From an uncultured Collinsella sp. (GTDB lineage: Bacteria; Actinomycetota; Coriobacteriia; Coriobacteriales; Coriobacteriaceae), in assembly GCA_900542555.1 (NCBI GenBank), contig UQNU01000010.1, forward strand, positions 1 to 47,253: a stretch of 47,253 nucleotides of DNA. Direction: 5' to 3'. Positions 1 through 9,340 of the stretch are shown in pieces (position 1 is the stretch's first letter; each line of letters begins with the position of its first letter). The notes under the pieces were generated by a model. That model was given only the letters and a program-made list of their open reading frames with translations. It made no database searches and had not been told where the DNA came from. The translations under genes and the position numbers were made by a program.

Positions 1-3
1 ACA

Positions 4-26
4 GGAGGCCACTTAATGTGGCCTCC
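4..26. other. Perfect 9-bp hairpin at the window edge, probable terminator stem
   Basis: GGAGGCCAC and GTGGCCTCC flank a 5-nt loop (TTAAT). No T-tract follows on either strand, so it may be the stem of a weak terminator for a gene left of the window. In the remaining part of 27-275 I see no gene; it holds the leader of the RNase J gene and no convincing -35/-10 pair. Confidence 0.4.
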
Positions 27-275
27 GTCGTGAGCAGGACTGTAGAGCAGGAAACTTAGCCCGTGCCGGGGCCGCTGAGCCCTGACCGGCGGGATACACA
101 GGTTCAGATGGGGCTTTGATGCATGGGTGGTCTGTTGTTGTGCAAATGGGTATCATACTGTGGTTACTGCATCGACTCTGTGATGCATGTTTGTACGTTC
201 CCGGCGGTCGGTTTGCCAGAAGCGCCCCGTCGGTTGTTCCAGACCCGTTTCGAAGAAAGGAAACCACACTAACCT

Positions 276-1946
276 ATGGCAGCTAAAAAATCATCTCCCT
301 TGAAGATCATTCCGCTCGGCGGCCTTGACGGCATCGGCAAGAACATGACGGTCTTCGAGTGCGGCGACGACATGGTGCTCGTCGACGCCGGTCTCATGTT
401 CCCGGATGACTCCCAGCCCGGTATCGACCTGGTTCTTCCCGACTACACCTATGTTCTGGAGAACGAGGAGAAGCTCCGCGGTATCGTCGTCACCCACGGC
501 CACGAGGACCACACCGGTTCGCTTCCGTACCTGCTGCAGGACCTCAACAACAAGGTGCCCATCTTTTCGAGCAAGCTGACGCTTGGCTTTATCGAGGGCA
601 AGCTTTCTGAGTTCCGCATCCGCGCGCCCAAGTTCCGTGAGGTCAAGGGCGGCAGCCACGTCAATTTGGGTGGCATCTCGCTCGACTTCTTCTCGATGAC
701 GCACTCCATCCCCGGCGCTCTGGGCGTGTTCATCCGCACCAACCAGGGCACCGTTATGCACACCGGCGACTTTAAGCTCGACCAGACGCCCATCGATGGT
801 GTCACGCCCGACTATGCCGCTATCAGCCGCTTTGCCAAGCAGGGCATCGACCTGCTGCTGTCCGACTCCACCAACGCCACGGTTCCCGGCTTTACTAAGT
901 CCGAGGCCGAGGTTGGACCCAACCTGCTGCACGCCATCAAGAACGCCCCGGGTCGCGTGTTCGTCGCGTCGTTCTCGAGCCACATTCATCGCCTGCAGCA
1001 GATCTGCGATGCCGCCCGCAAGTGCGGCCGTAAGGTCGTTGTGACCGGTCGCTCCATGCTCACCAACACCCGCGTCGCGCGCGAGCTGGGCTACCTCAAC
1101 ATCGACGATGCCGATATCATCGATGCCTTCGATATCGATAACCTGCCCGACGACAAGATCGTCGTCATGTGCACCGGTTCGCAGGGTGAGCCGCTGTCGG
1201 CCCTGTCCCGCATGGCCAATGGCGAGCACAAGACGCTCTCTATCCACGAGGGCGATACCGTCATCCTCTCGGCAACTCCTGTTCCCGGCAACGAGAAAGC
1301 CGTCCAGCAGGTCGTCAACAGCCTGGCCAAGCTCGGCTGCGACGTGTGGGATAAGAACCGCGCTCTTGTCCACGTCTCGGGCCACGGCAGCCAGGAGGAG
1401 CTTAAGCTCCTGATGGCCATGGCCAAGCCCACGTACTTTATGCCGGTTCACGGTGAGGCCGTGCATCTGCGCGCCCATGCCCAGCTGGCCCGCAAGATGG
1501 GCATCAAGGACGATCATATCTTTATCCTCGATAACGGCGACACGCTCGAGATGCGCGGTGGTATCGTCAAGCGTGGTACGCCCGTCGAGTCCGGCGTCGT
1601 CTACGTCGACGGCCTGCGTATCGGCGATACCGACCCCATCGTCCTGCGCGATCGTCAGAAGCTCGCCAATGACGGTATGGTTACCGCTGTTGCCATCGTC
1701 TCGCTCAAGCACAAGAAGATCGAGGCCATCGAGTTCTCGGGCCGCGGCGTCTCGTTTGCCATCGACGACCAGTTCTCCGAGGATGCCTCCGCGTCCATCA
1801 TGAAGACGATCGAGAAGGGCAAGTTCAGCTTTACGAGCAGCGGTTCCGATGCCATTCGCAAGGCCGTGCGCGATTCGCTCTCTAACTTTATCTGGAGCCG
1901 TACGCGCACCCGTCCGATGATCATCCCGGTCGTCATGGAGGTTTAG
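276..1946 (+). CDS. rnj: Ribonuclease J
   Basis: This is a 556-residue metallo-beta-lactamase/beta-CASP ribonuclease, the usual length for RNase J. The family has 5'-3' exonuclease and endonuclease activity in mRNA decay and rRNA maturation. The zinc-binding signature HGHEDH lies at residues 74-79, and the MHTGDFKLD and later SGHGSQEE blocks typical of the beta-CASP fold are present. The ATG at 276 follows GAAAGGAAA at a workable spacing. The stop codon lies one base before the TTG start of ftsK, so the two are probably co-transcribed. The product is cytosolic and may work with RNase Y encoded further along the window. Identification is from conserved motifs and length and is secure. Confidence 0.97.
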   Translation: MAAKKSSPLKIIPLGGLDGIGKNMTVFECGDDMVLVDAGLMFPDDSQPGIDLVLPDYTYVLENEEKLRGIVVTHGHEDHTGSLPYLLQDLNNKVPIFSSKLTLGFIEGKLSEFRIRAPKFREVKGGSHVNLGGISLDFFSMTHSIPGALGVFIRTNQGTVMHTGDFKLDQTPIDGVTPDYAAISRFAKQGIDLLLSDSTNATVPGFTKSEAEVGPNLLHAIKNAPGRVFVASFSSHIHRLQQICDAARKCGRKVVVTGRSMLTNTRVARELGYLNIDDADIIDAFDIDNLPDDKIVVMCTGSQGEPLSALSRMANGEHKTLSIHEGDTVILSATPVPGNEKAVQQVVNSLAKLGCDVWDKNRALVHVSGHGSQEELKLLMAMAKPTYFMPVHGEAVHLRAHAQLARKMGIKDDHIFILDNGDTLEMRGGIVKRGTPVESGVVYVDGLRIGDTDPIVLRDRQKLANDGMVTAVAIVSLKHKKIEAIEFSGRGVSFAIDDQFSEDASASIMKTIEKGKFSFTSSGSDAIRKAVRDSLSNFIWSRTRTRPMIIPVVMEV

Positions 1947-1947
1947 T

Positions 1948-4728
1948 TTGGCGCGTGGATCTGCACAAAACGCCAAAGGCAATAAGGCCAATAACCAACC
2001 GGCATCTGCTAAGGGTGCCGGTTCCCATCTGCGCGCCAATAAGGGCCACGAGGCGGACTTCGACGATTTTGAGCCCTTGGTCGAGCCCTCGGCCAACCGC
2101 GATATCGCCGGCGTGGTCATCGCCGTTTTGGCGATTGCGTCCTTCATTGCCGTGATTTCGCCGGCGACTGCACCCGTTACGGCTGCGGTTGCCGGTTTCT
2201 ACCACCTGGGCTTTGGTCTGGGCGCCTACGTGCTGCCGATCGTCATTTTGCTGTTTGCCGCCACGCTCTTTTTAGGCGAGGACTCGCCGCTCAACGCGCG
2301 CTCTGTTGCGGGCGGAGCCGTGGTCTTTATCGCCGTCGTCTCCATTCTTTCGCTGGTGGTGCCGGGTACGAGCGACTCGTGTGACCTTATGTTCACGCCG
2401 CAAAATCTGTCCGCCTCGGGTGGCTACATCGGTGCGTTTATTGCGAGTGCGCTGCAGAATGCCCTGGGTAAGCCTATCGCGATGGTGGTCCTGTTGGGTC
2501 TGGCCGTCGTTGGTTTTGTCATCATCGGCTTTTCGGTGGGCGGCGTTTTGCGCTCTGCCCGCGACCGTGCGGCAGATTTTGCCGAGCGCCGTCGTGCCGA
2601 CGTCAACGCGAGCCCGTGGGGTGACGACGAAGCCCTGTCGGTGCCCGGCGTTGCCCGTCCGCACCTGAGCATTCTTCGTCAAAAGGGCTCCGATGCTGCC
2701 GTGACCACGGTCATGGGCAACGATGTGGACCCGGTTTTGGACGATGACGACGAGGACGAGGATCCGTTTGTCGACGTATCCGATGCCGTGGAGGCCGAGC
2801 GCGCTAAGACGACGCTGCTGCCGCGCCGTCATGTCAAGAAGGGCAAGGCCACACCCAAGTTGAATACAAGCGAGCCCGACCCGTCTTGGTCCGATAGCGA
2901 GATTGAGCTCACCGAGGGCGATGACGAGGACGACGAGGCTCCGATTGAGACCGCAAAGACAACTTTGCTTCCGCGTCGCCATGCAAAGCGCGACCAGGTA
3001 ACCGGTCAGCTTTCGATGGAAGACGACCCCGATAAGATTGACGAGTCCGAGCCGCCGTTTGCCGTGAATCCTGTCTCTGCAGCACCTCAGATTCCCGACT
3101 TCTTGAAGCATCCCAAGGTTGCCGATGCGCCTGCCTCGAGTGCTGTCGGATCGGCTGCGGCTAGCGATGGGGGAGCGGACGGCGGCGCCGCAGATAACGA
3201 GGGCGAAGAAGAGGATGGCCTCAAGCTTCCGCCACTCGAAATCCTGCATGCCAACCCGCAGTCGGCTTCCTCCGCGTCTTCTGACAAGGAGCTGGAACAG
3301 ACTGCCGAGTCTCTTCAGTCCACCTTGCTGGAGTTTGGTCGTAGTGCCCGCGTGGTCGGCTGGATCGCCGGCCCCACGGTGACGACCTTTAAGCTGCAAC
3401 CTGGCGAGGGCGAGCGCGTGAGCAAGATTTCGAGCCTCGAGGACGATATCGCGCTTTCGCTCGCTGCCCAGTCGGTGCGTATCTTTGCCCCGATCCCCGG
3501 CACCTCGCTCGTGGGCATCGAGATTCCCAACCGCAAGCGCCAGAACGTCAACCTGGGCGACGTGCTGCCCTATGTGAAGGGCGGTCCGCTCGAGCTCGCC
3601 ATCGGCCGCGACGCCGAGGGCACGCCGGTCGTCGCCGACCTTGCCAAGATGCCCCACCTGTTGATTGCCGGTACCACGGGTTCCGGCAAGTCGGTCATGA
3701 TCAACTCCATCATCACGACCCTGCTCATGCGCGCCCTTCCCGAGGACGTTCGCCTGATCATGGTCGACCCCAAGCGCGTCGAGCTTGCGGGCTATAACGG
3801 TCTGCCTCATCTTTACGTGCCTGTAGTGACCGAGCCCAAGCAGGCCGCGAGCGCTCTGCAATGGGCCGTGTCCGAGATGGAGCGTCGCCTGAAGGTCTTC
3901 GAGCGCCTTAACGTTCGTAAGATTTCGACCTATAACGAAAAGCAGGCCGCCGGCGAGTTTGAGCATTACGACAACCCGCCGCAAAAGATGCCCTACTTGG
4001 TCATCATCATTGACGAGCTCTCGGACCTGATGATGGTCGCCGGTAAGGATGTCGAGGCCTCGATCGTGCGTATTGCTCAGCTGGGCCGTGCCGCCGGTAT
4101 CCACCTTATCGTGGCCACGCAGCGCCCGAGCTCCAACGTGGTGACGGGCCTCATTAAGGCCAACATCACCAACCGCATCGCCTTTAACGTCGCCACGGGC
4201 ATCGACTCGCGCGTCATCATCGACCAGATGGGTGCCGAAAAGCTCACCGGTTTGGGCGACATGCTGTTCTCCAAGGTCGACTGGGGCAAGCCTCGCCGTA
4301 TCCAGGGCTGCTTTGTCTCGGATGATGAGATCAACGAGATTGTCGAGTTCGTCAAGTCGCAGAGTGAGCCAGACTACCACGAGGAGATCCTGTCTGCCGT
4401 GGCGCCCGCTTCCATGTCCATGGCGGGTGGCGGCGGCATTGTCCGCACCGGAGTCGCCGAGCCGCAAGACGATGATCCGCTCATTTGGGAAGCCGCCCAT
4501 ATTGTGGTGGAATCGCAGCTTGGCTCCACATCTGGCCTGCAACGTCGTCTGAAGGTTGGCTATGCGCGTGCCGGGCGTATTATGGATATGCTGGAAGAAA
4601 AGGGTGTCGTCGGCCCGCCTGACGGTTCCAAGCCGCGTGAGGTCCTGTTGGACGAGGAGGGGCTTGCCGCGCTGGAATCTGTCGACGCCGAGATGGCACG
4701 TGAGGATCGTGAGTTTGGAGGATTCTGA
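1948..4728 (+). CDS. ftsK: DNA translocase FtsK/SpoIIIE
   Basis: A 926-residue septal DNA pump that clears chromosomes from the division plane. The N-terminus has about four membrane segments (roughly residues 52-70, 90-109, 119-138, 176-200). A long acidic, low-complexity linker follows, to about residue 430. The motor has Walker A GTTGSGKS at 575-582 and a Walker B ending in D689-E690. The C-terminal winged-helix gamma domain (about 845-910, with LQRRLKVGYARAGRIMD) should read KOPS-like sites. The start is TTG, chosen because GGAGG sits at 1937-1941 and the upstream stop is adjacent. The linker carries the peptide AKTTLLPRRH twice (286-295 and 336-345), encoded with different codons. The next gene overlaps the stop codon (TGATG). 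Confidence 0.97.
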   Translation: MARGSAQNAKGNKANNQPASAKGAGSHLRANKGHEADFDDFEPLVEPSANRDIAGVVIAVLAIASFIAVISPATAPVTAAVAGFYHLGFGLGAYVLPIVILLFAATLFLGEDSPLNARSVAGGAVVFIAVVSILSLVVPGTSDSCDLMFTPQNLSASGGYIGAFIASALQNALGKPIAMVVLLGLAVVGFVIIGFSVGGVLRSARDRAADFAERRRADVNASPWGDDEALSVPGVARPHLSILRQKGSDAAVTTVMGNDVDPVLDDDDEDEDPFVDVSDAVEAERAKTTLLPRRHVKKGKATPKLNTSEPDPSWSDSEIELTEGDDEDDEAPIETAKTTLLPRRHAKRDQVTGQLSMEDDPDKIDESEPPFAVNPVSAAPQIPDFLKHPKVADAPASSAVGSAAASDGGADGGAADNEGEEEDGLKLPPLEILHANPQSASSASSDKELEQTAESLQSTLLEFGRSARVVGWIAGPTVTTFKLQPGEGERVSKISSLEDDIALSLAAQSVRIFAPIPGTSLVGIEIPNRKRQNVNLGDVLPYVKGGPLELAIGRDAEGTPVVADLAKMPHLLIAGTTGSGKSVMINSIITTLLMRALPEDVRLIMVDPKRVELAGYNGLPHLYVPVVTEPKQAASALQWAVSEMERRLKVFERLNVRKISTYNEKQAAGEFEHYDNPPQKMPYLVIIIDELSDLMMVAGKDVEASIVRIAQLGRAAGIHLIVATQRPSSNVVTGLIKANITNRIAFNVATGIDSRVIIDQMGAEKLTGLGDMLFSKVDWGKPRRIQGCFVSDDEINEIVEFVKSQSEPDYHEEILSAVAPASMSMAGGGGIVRTGVAEPQDDDPLIWEAAHIVVESQLGSTSGLQRRLKVGYARAGRIMDMLEEKGVVGPPDGSKPREVLLDEEGLAALESVDAEMAREDREFGGF

Positions 4729-6239
4729 TGGCTGCACGCTTTGGTGACATGCTGCTCGAGCAGCGTCGCCGGATGGGCCTTTCCATTCAGCAGGTCGCCA
4801 ACACCATCAAAATCAGGCCGCAGATCATCGAGTTTTTCGAGACCGGTAACTTTGCTTCGATGCCGCCGCGCGGCTATGCGCAGGGCATGATTTCGAGCTA
4901 TGCTCGCTTTTTGGGCCTCAATCCGCGCGAGGTCGTCAATGCCTACTTTGACGACCTGATGGCATACGAACGCGAGACGTCCCAGCAGGGCGGTCGTTTT
5001 CAGGACGCCGCCGGCTACGTCAATTCGCGTTCCTCGGTCGACAACGGGCGCTTCCTGATGGTTCAGGGCGGTCGTTCGACCCGCTATGGACAGCGTCCTC
5101 AGCAGGCCGGTTATATTACCGAGACGGGTTCAGGCGAGGAGATTCGCTCACAGCGTGACCGGTTCCGCAGTACGCCGATGCCCGAGGACCGTGCGCTTCC
5201 CGCTGCCCGCGGCGTGGCGCGTGACCCTCGTGCCGGCTACGGCGACGGTGGCTATTCCGATCGCGGTTACCGTGGTGTCTCTACGGGACGCTCTCGCGGT
5301 GGCTATGCGGATGCCGATACCACGCAGGTGACGCCGCGTCTTCGCTCTCAATCACAGCCGTATGGCCAGCGCTCTTCGGCTCCGCGTTCGGGCCAGCGTG
5401 GCTATCAAGGCCGCGGTGAACTTGCGCCCCGCTCGGGTCAACGCAGCCTTCAGGGCCAGGGTGGCTATCGCGGCCGTTCCGATAGCAATCGTGGTCGTAT
5501 GCCTCAGGGAGGCGGCCGCAACAGTTCCAGTCGTGGACGCGGCGGATCACGTACTCCTCAAAACAACGGGCTCGATCCGCGTATCGTCTACGCCGGCATC
5601 GGTGCCGTGGTGTTGCTGCTGATTGTGCTCATCGTGGTGCTTCTGCGCGGCTGCGCATCTTCGGCGCCCGAGAACACGCCCGAGACGCCCGCTGCCACCA
5701 AGACGACGACCAAGAAGTCTTCTAAGAAGACCGAAACGGTCGACGAGGACGAAGACACCGATGAGTCTACGGATGAGTCGGCTGATTCGGACGCTACCAA
5801 GACGACGGCCAAGAAGGAAGAGAACGAGGTCACGAAGGTCAAAGTCTCCGTTGCCAAGGGAAAGACCGCGTGGATTGAGGTCAAGGTCGACGGCAAGTCG
5901 GTCTATGGCGCCCAGGCGACTGGCCCCTTTGAGCAGGAGTACACGCCCGAGTCCTCAATCGAGATCACCACGTCCAAGCCTTCCGATGTCACCGTTACCA
6001 AGAACGGCGAAAAGGTCCGCTACGACACCAAGACCTCGGGCGTGGCGCGTGTGACGATCACCGTTCCCAAGAAGGAGACGTCTGATTCCGAGAATGGTGA
6101 AAGGTCTGATGGTACCGACACCACCGATGGTACCGATACCACCGACGGTACCGATGCCCAGTCCACGGATGGCGCCGATACCGCAACTGACGGTCAGACG
6201 CCTACCGATTCTACCGACTATTCGTACGATAGCTACTAA
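4728..6239 (+). CDS. RodZ-like helix-turn-helix membrane protein with RG-rich linker
   Basis: A 503-residue protein with the RodZ layout. A Cro/RodZ-type helix-turn-helix spans about residues 8-75 (LSIQQVANTIKIRPQIIEFFE). One transmembrane helix follows at 286-306, and an extracytoplasmic domain rich in K, T, E and D ends the protein. RodZ links MreB to the cell-wall elongation machinery in rods, but that role is only inferred here. Residues of about 160-280, before the membrane, are an RG/RGG-rich disordered stretch (SGQRGYQGRG-like units), and the C-terminus carries DGTDTT tandem repeats. The gene overlaps the ftsK stop by one base, so coupled translation is likely. It could instead be a DUF4115-type regulator that does not bind MreB. 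Confidence 0.8.
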   Translation: MAARFGDMLLEQRRRMGLSIQQVANTIKIRPQIIEFFETGNFASMPPRGYAQGMISSYARFLGLNPREVVNAYFDDLMAYERETSQQGGRFQDAAGYVNSRSSVDNGRFLMVQGGRSTRYGQRPQQAGYITETGSGEEIRSQRDRFRSTPMPEDRALPAARGVARDPRAGYGDGGYSDRGYRGVSTGRSRGGYADADTTQVTPRLRSQSQPYGQRSSAPRSGQRGYQGRGELAPRSGQRSLQGQGGYRGRSDSNRGRMPQGGGRNSSSRGRGGSRTPQNNGLDPRIVYAGIGAVVLLLIVLIVVLLRGCASSAPENTPETPAATKTTTKKSSKKTETVDEDEDTDESTDESADSDATKTTAKKEENEVTKVKVSVAKGKTAWIEVKVDGKSVYGAQATGPFEQEYTPESSIEITTSKPSDVTVTKNGEKVRYDTKTSGVARVTITVPKKETSDSENGERSDGTDTTDGTDTTDGTDAQSTDGADTATDGQTPTDSTDYSYDSY

Positions 6240-6265
6240 GCCGCTCGTACGCGAAAGGAAACATC

Positions 6266-6763
6266 ATGGCTAAAGATTCCAGCTTCGACGTCGTGTCCGA
6301 GGTCAACATGCAAGAGGTCGACAACGCCTTCCAGCAGACCACGCGCGAGATTTCCCAGCGCTATGACCTTAAGGATTCCGGCGCCACGATCGAGCTTTCG
6401 AAGGGCGACAAGCTCTTTACGATCAACGCCCCGGCCGACTTTGTCTCCAAACAGATTGTCGACGTGCTGAGCTCCAAGCTCATCAAGCGCGGCATCGACC
6501 TCAAGGCTGTCTCGTGGGATGCTCCGCAGGCGGCATCGGGCAGCACCGTGCGCGTGCTCGGCCATATCGTCGAGGGTATCGACCAGACGACCGCCAAGAA
6601 GATCAACAAGGACATCAAGGACCAAAAGCTCAAGGTCAAGGTGACCATCGAGGCCGACAAGCTGCGTGTTTCCTCTGCTTCGAAGGACGCGTTGCAGACC
6701 GTGATCCAGTTCCTGCGCGACCAGGACTACGGCCAGCCGCTGCAGTTCACCAACTACCGCTAA
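6266..6763 (+). CDS. YajQ family nucleotide-binding protein (DUF520)
   Basis: A 165-residue protein of normal family length. It starts with MAKDSSFDVVSEVNMQEVDNA, the signature of the YajQ/DUF520 family. Members have two ferredoxin-like folds; some bind nucleotides or cyclic di-GMP and some bind tRNA or GTP, but no role is proven for this lineage. The ATG at 6266 follows GAAAGGAAA. The gene lies in the same direction between the RodZ-like gene and rimO with short gaps, so it probably belongs to the same transcript. The family call is secure; the function is not. Confidence 0.92.
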   Translation: MAKDSSFDVVSEVNMQEVDNAFQQTTREISQRYDLKDSGATIELSKGDKLFTINAPADFVSKQIVDVLSSKLIKRGIDLKAVSWDAPQAASGSTVRVLGHIVEGIDQTTAKKINKDIKDQKLKVKVTIEADKLRVSSASKDALQTVIQFLRDQDYGQPLQFTNYR

Positions 6764-6790
6764 TATCAATCGAAAGGACCGCTCTCCAAC

Positions 6791-8140
6791 ATGGATACAC
6801 CGTTGGGCTCCGTGCTCTACATCACCCTCGGGTGCGCTAAGAACGAGGTTGACACCGACCGCATGCGTTCTCTTTTGACCGCCGCAGGCTACGAGGAGGC
6901 ATTCGACCCGCAGGACGCCGATATCGCCATCGTCAATACATGCTCGTTCCTCGCCTCCGCAACGTCCGAGAGCATCGAGACCACGCTCGAGCTCGCCAAC
7001 GAGGTTCAGGACGGCGTTCGTTCTTGCCCCATCGTCATGTGCGGGTGCGTGCCGTCGCGCTATGGCGACGACCTGCCTGACGAGCTGCCAGAGGTCGCGG
7101 CCTTTGTGAAGGCCGACGAGGAGGACGGCATCGTGGCGGTCATCGATGGCGTGTTGGGTGTCGAGCGTGAGATCGCAGCCTATATCCCGCAGGTCAAGCG
7201 TACCGTCGAGGGTGCTGTCGCCTACGTCAAGATTTCCGATGGCTGCAACCGCTTCTGCAGCTTCTGCATGATCCCCTATATTCGCGGTCGCTATCATTCG
7301 CGCAATGCCGAGAGCATTATCTCCGAGGTGCGCGACCTGGTTGCCGGCGGTGTGCGCGAGATCGTGCTGATCGGCCAGGATACGGGTATTTGGGGCACCG
7401 ACTTTGCTGACGAGGATGTCGCCGAGGGCTCGCCGCGCAATCTGGCGCAGCTGCTGCGTGCCGTCGCCGAGGCCGTGCGCCCGCACAACGTCTGGGTCCG
7501 CGTGCTCTATCTGCAGCCCGAGGGCATGACCGACGAGCTTATCGATACGATTCGCGATACGCCCGAGGTTCTGCCCTATATCGATATCCCCGTGCAGCAC
7601 TGCGACGCGCGCATCCTCAAGGCTATGCGCCGTTCTGGTTCCCGCCAGGAGCTCGAGGACCTGTTCCGCGACCTTCGCGAGCGCATCCCCGGCATCGTGA
7701 TTCGTTCCACGGCCATGGTCGGCTTCCCGACCGAGACCGACGACGAGTTCCGCGACCTTATCGACTTTATGGATGCCGTCGGCTTTGACTACACGAGCGT
7801 CTTTGCCTACTCGCAGGAGGAGGGCAGCCTGGCCGCTAAGATGGAGGGTCAGGTCGACGAAGAGGTCAAGCTCGAGCGCGCCCAGGAGGCCATGGACCTG
7901 GCCGAGTCGCTCGGTTTTGCCGCCACCGCCGCACATGTGGGCGAGCGCGCCCAGGTAATCGTCGACGGTATCGAAGAGACCGAGGATGGCGCCGAGCTGA
8001 TCGGCCATGCCTGGTTCCAGGCGCCCGATTCCGATGGCGCGGTGCATCTGGACGCCAGCGAGGCGTCCGTGGGCGATATTCTGACCGTCGAGTTTACCGA
8101 TAGCTTCTGCTATGAGCTTATCGGTCATGTTGTGGAGTAG
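6791..8140 (+). CDS. rimO: Ribosomal protein uS12 methylthiotransferase RimO
   Basis: A 449-residue radical SAM methylthiotransferase with the three expected parts. The N-terminal MTTase domain begins at YITLGCAKNEVD and holds the auxiliary cluster cysteines. The radical SAM core has C152, C156 and C159 in GCNRFCSFC. A C-terminal TRAM domain ends the protein. It adds a methylthio group to an aspartate of ribosomal protein S12. The sequences GCAKNEVDTDRM and IPYIRGRYHSR are RimO-like and differ from the MiaB of this same window (14778-16148), which has FGCQMNQHDSE. The ATG follows GAAAGGACC. The gene is 9 bases from pgsA and in the same direction. Confidence 0.95.
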   Translation: MDTPLGSVLYITLGCAKNEVDTDRMRSLLTAAGYEEAFDPQDADIAIVNTCSFLASATSESIETTLELANEVQDGVRSCPIVMCGCVPSRYGDDLPDELPEVAAFVKADEEDGIVAVIDGVLGVEREIAAYIPQVKRTVEGAVAYVKISDGCNRFCSFCMIPYIRGRYHSRNAESIISEVRDLVAGGVREIVLIGQDTGIWGTDFADEDVAEGSPRNLAQLLRAVAEAVRPHNVWVRVLYLQPEGMTDELIDTIRDTPEVLPYIDIPVQHCDARILKAMRRSGSRQELEDLFRDLRERIPGIVIRSTAMVGFPTETDDEFRDLIDFMDAVGFDYTSVFAYSQEEGSLAAKMEGQVDEEVKLERAQEAMDLAESLGFAATAAHVGERAQVIVDGIEETEDGAELIGHAWFQAPDSDGAVHLDASEASVGDILTVEFTDSFCYELIGHVVE

Positions 8141-8149
8141 GAGAGCGTC

Positions 8150-8788
8150 GTGGCTAACGAGAGCAATAAGGAACTGACGAGTGTCTGGACGCCCGCCAAC
8201 ATCGTGACGTGCGTTCGCATCGTCTTTATCCCGGTGTTCATGATCGTGTCGGCGCTTTCTCACACGAGTGTTGCCGGTACGGATTGGAGCACCTTCGACG
8301 GCCCGCTCGCCGCCGCTGCCTTCATTCTGTATGTGATCCTGTCGTGCACCGATAAGGTCGACGGTTATCTGGCGCGTTCGCGCAACGAGATCACCGACTT
8401 CGGTAAGTTCTTGGACCCCATCGCCGATAAGCTGCTCGTGTTCTCGGCCCTGCTGCTGTTCTTGGATTTTGGCGCGGTGACCGTGTGGTCCGTGTTCATT
8501 ATCCTGTTCCGTGAGCTTCTGGTGAGCGCCCTTCGCATGGTCGCGAGTGCGGCCGGTGTGGTCGTTGCGGCCGATAAGCTCGGTAAGTACAAGACGGCAA
8601 CCACGATGGTCTCCATTTGCGGTTACCTGTGCGTTTTTGCTATGGCCGGCTTGCACCTTGGCCCGGTGGCGCTGACGCTCGGCATCTACTCGGTGTCGCG
8701 CTTCCTGTACGCCGTTGCCGTTGTCCTGACCGTTATCTCGGGCGCCCAGTATTTCTGGAACTGCCGCAAGATCGTCTTTTCGGTCTAG
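8150..8788 (+). CDS. pgsA: CDP-diacylglycerol-glycerol-3-phosphate 3-phosphatidyltransferase
   Basis: A 212-residue integral membrane enzyme that makes phosphatidylglycerophosphate from CDP-diacylglycerol and glycerol 3-phosphate. The CDP-alcohol phosphatidyltransferase motif is complete: DKVDGYLAR, then eight residues, then GKFLDPIAD. Several hydrophobic helices follow. The start is GTG at 8150, supported by GGAG upstream and the adjacent rimO stop. The order pgsA, cinA-like, recA is typical of actinobacteria. A second member of this family is encoded at 28991-29695; this copy is the better candidate for the true PgsA because of its length and neighbours. Substrate choice is inferred from family resemblance. 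Confidence 0.93.
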   Translation: MANESNKELTSVWTPANIVTCVRIVFIPVFMIVSALSHTSVAGTDWSTFDGPLAAAAFILYVILSCTDKVDGYLARSRNEITDFGKFLDPIADKLLVFSALLLFLDFGAVTVWSVFIILFRELLVSALRMVASAAGVVVAADKLGKYKTATTMVSICGYLCVFAMAGLHLGPVALTLGIYSVSRFLYAVAVVLTVISGAQYFWNCRKIVFSV

Positions 8789-8800
8789 GTCTTGGTAGGT

Positions 8801-9331
8801 ATGACGGACTCTTTTGAACAGATTTCCGCACATAACGAGGAGCTGGCGCGTGATATTGTCGAGCGCGCGAGCGCTCGGGGCGTGACGGTTTCGACGGCTG
8901 AGTCGCTGACGGCGGGTATGATCGCCTCGACGATTGCCGATATCCCGGGCGCCTCGGCGGTGCTGCGTGGCGGTGCGGTGACCTATTGCGATGAGATTAA
9001 GCATCGCGTGCTGGGTGTTGAGCAGGAGACGCTCGACCGCTATACCGCGGTGTCGCATCAGACCGCGCGCGAGATGGCGGTGGGTTCGCTGGAGCTGTAC
9101 CAGAGCGATATTGCAGTGAGCGCAACGGGTTATGCCGGCCCCGGCGGTGGCACTGAGGACGATCCGGCGGGCACTTTCTATATTGGCTGGGCGCATCGTT
9201 CCGCCGATGGGGGCGTGCCGGTCGTGGACTCTGTGCGCTGCCACTATGAGGGTGACCGTTCGTGTGTTCGTGCCCATGCGGTCACGGAGGCATTGGGTCG
9301 CATTGCCCTTGTGCTCAACTCTATGGAATAG
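8801..9331 (+). CDS. CinA-family nicotinamide-nucleotide amidohydrolase (PncC-like)
   Basis: A stand-alone CinA C-terminal domain of 176 residues. Family members deamidate NMN to nicotinic acid mononucleotide in pyridine nucleotide recycling. Visible signatures are STAESLTAGM near the N-terminus and ATGYAGPGGGT in the middle. The N-terminal molybdopterin-binding-like half found in long CinA proteins is absent. I prefer ATG 8801, since TTG 8792 is the only upstream alternative in frame and would add three residues; neither has a strong ribosome binding site. The position just before recA matches the classical cinA-recA order, but a terminator-like hairpin and an SOS promoter separate the two here. 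Confidence 0.88.
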   Translation: MTDSFEQISAHNEELARDIVERASARGVTVSTAESLTAGMIASTIADIPGASAVLRGGAVTYCDEIKHRVLGVEQETLDRYTAVSHQTAREMAVGSLELYQSDIAVSATGYAGPGGGTEDDPAGTFYIGWAHRSADGGVPVVDSVRCHYEGDRSCVRAHAVTEALGRIALVLNSME

Positions 9332-9340
9332 ACGTGTTTT

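Noticed and set aside
291..4737. Long minus-strand frames opposite rnj and ftsK (291-2147, 2272-4737)
   Set aside because: The plus-strand genes have clear motifs and ribosome sites; the antisense proteins have none.
4728..6239. The RG-rich protein as a collagen-like or secreted adhesin
   Set aside because: There is no signal peptide, the RG stretch is N-terminal to the membrane helix and should be cytoplasmic, and the helix-turn-helix fits RodZ.
6236..9277. A 1013-codon open frame on the minus strand across five plus-strand genes
   Set aside because: It is antisense to YajQ, RimO, PgsA and the CinA-like gene. Its protein is low-complexity (His, Arg, Gly, Asp) with no domain. Such long antisense frames are usual in high-GC coding DNA.
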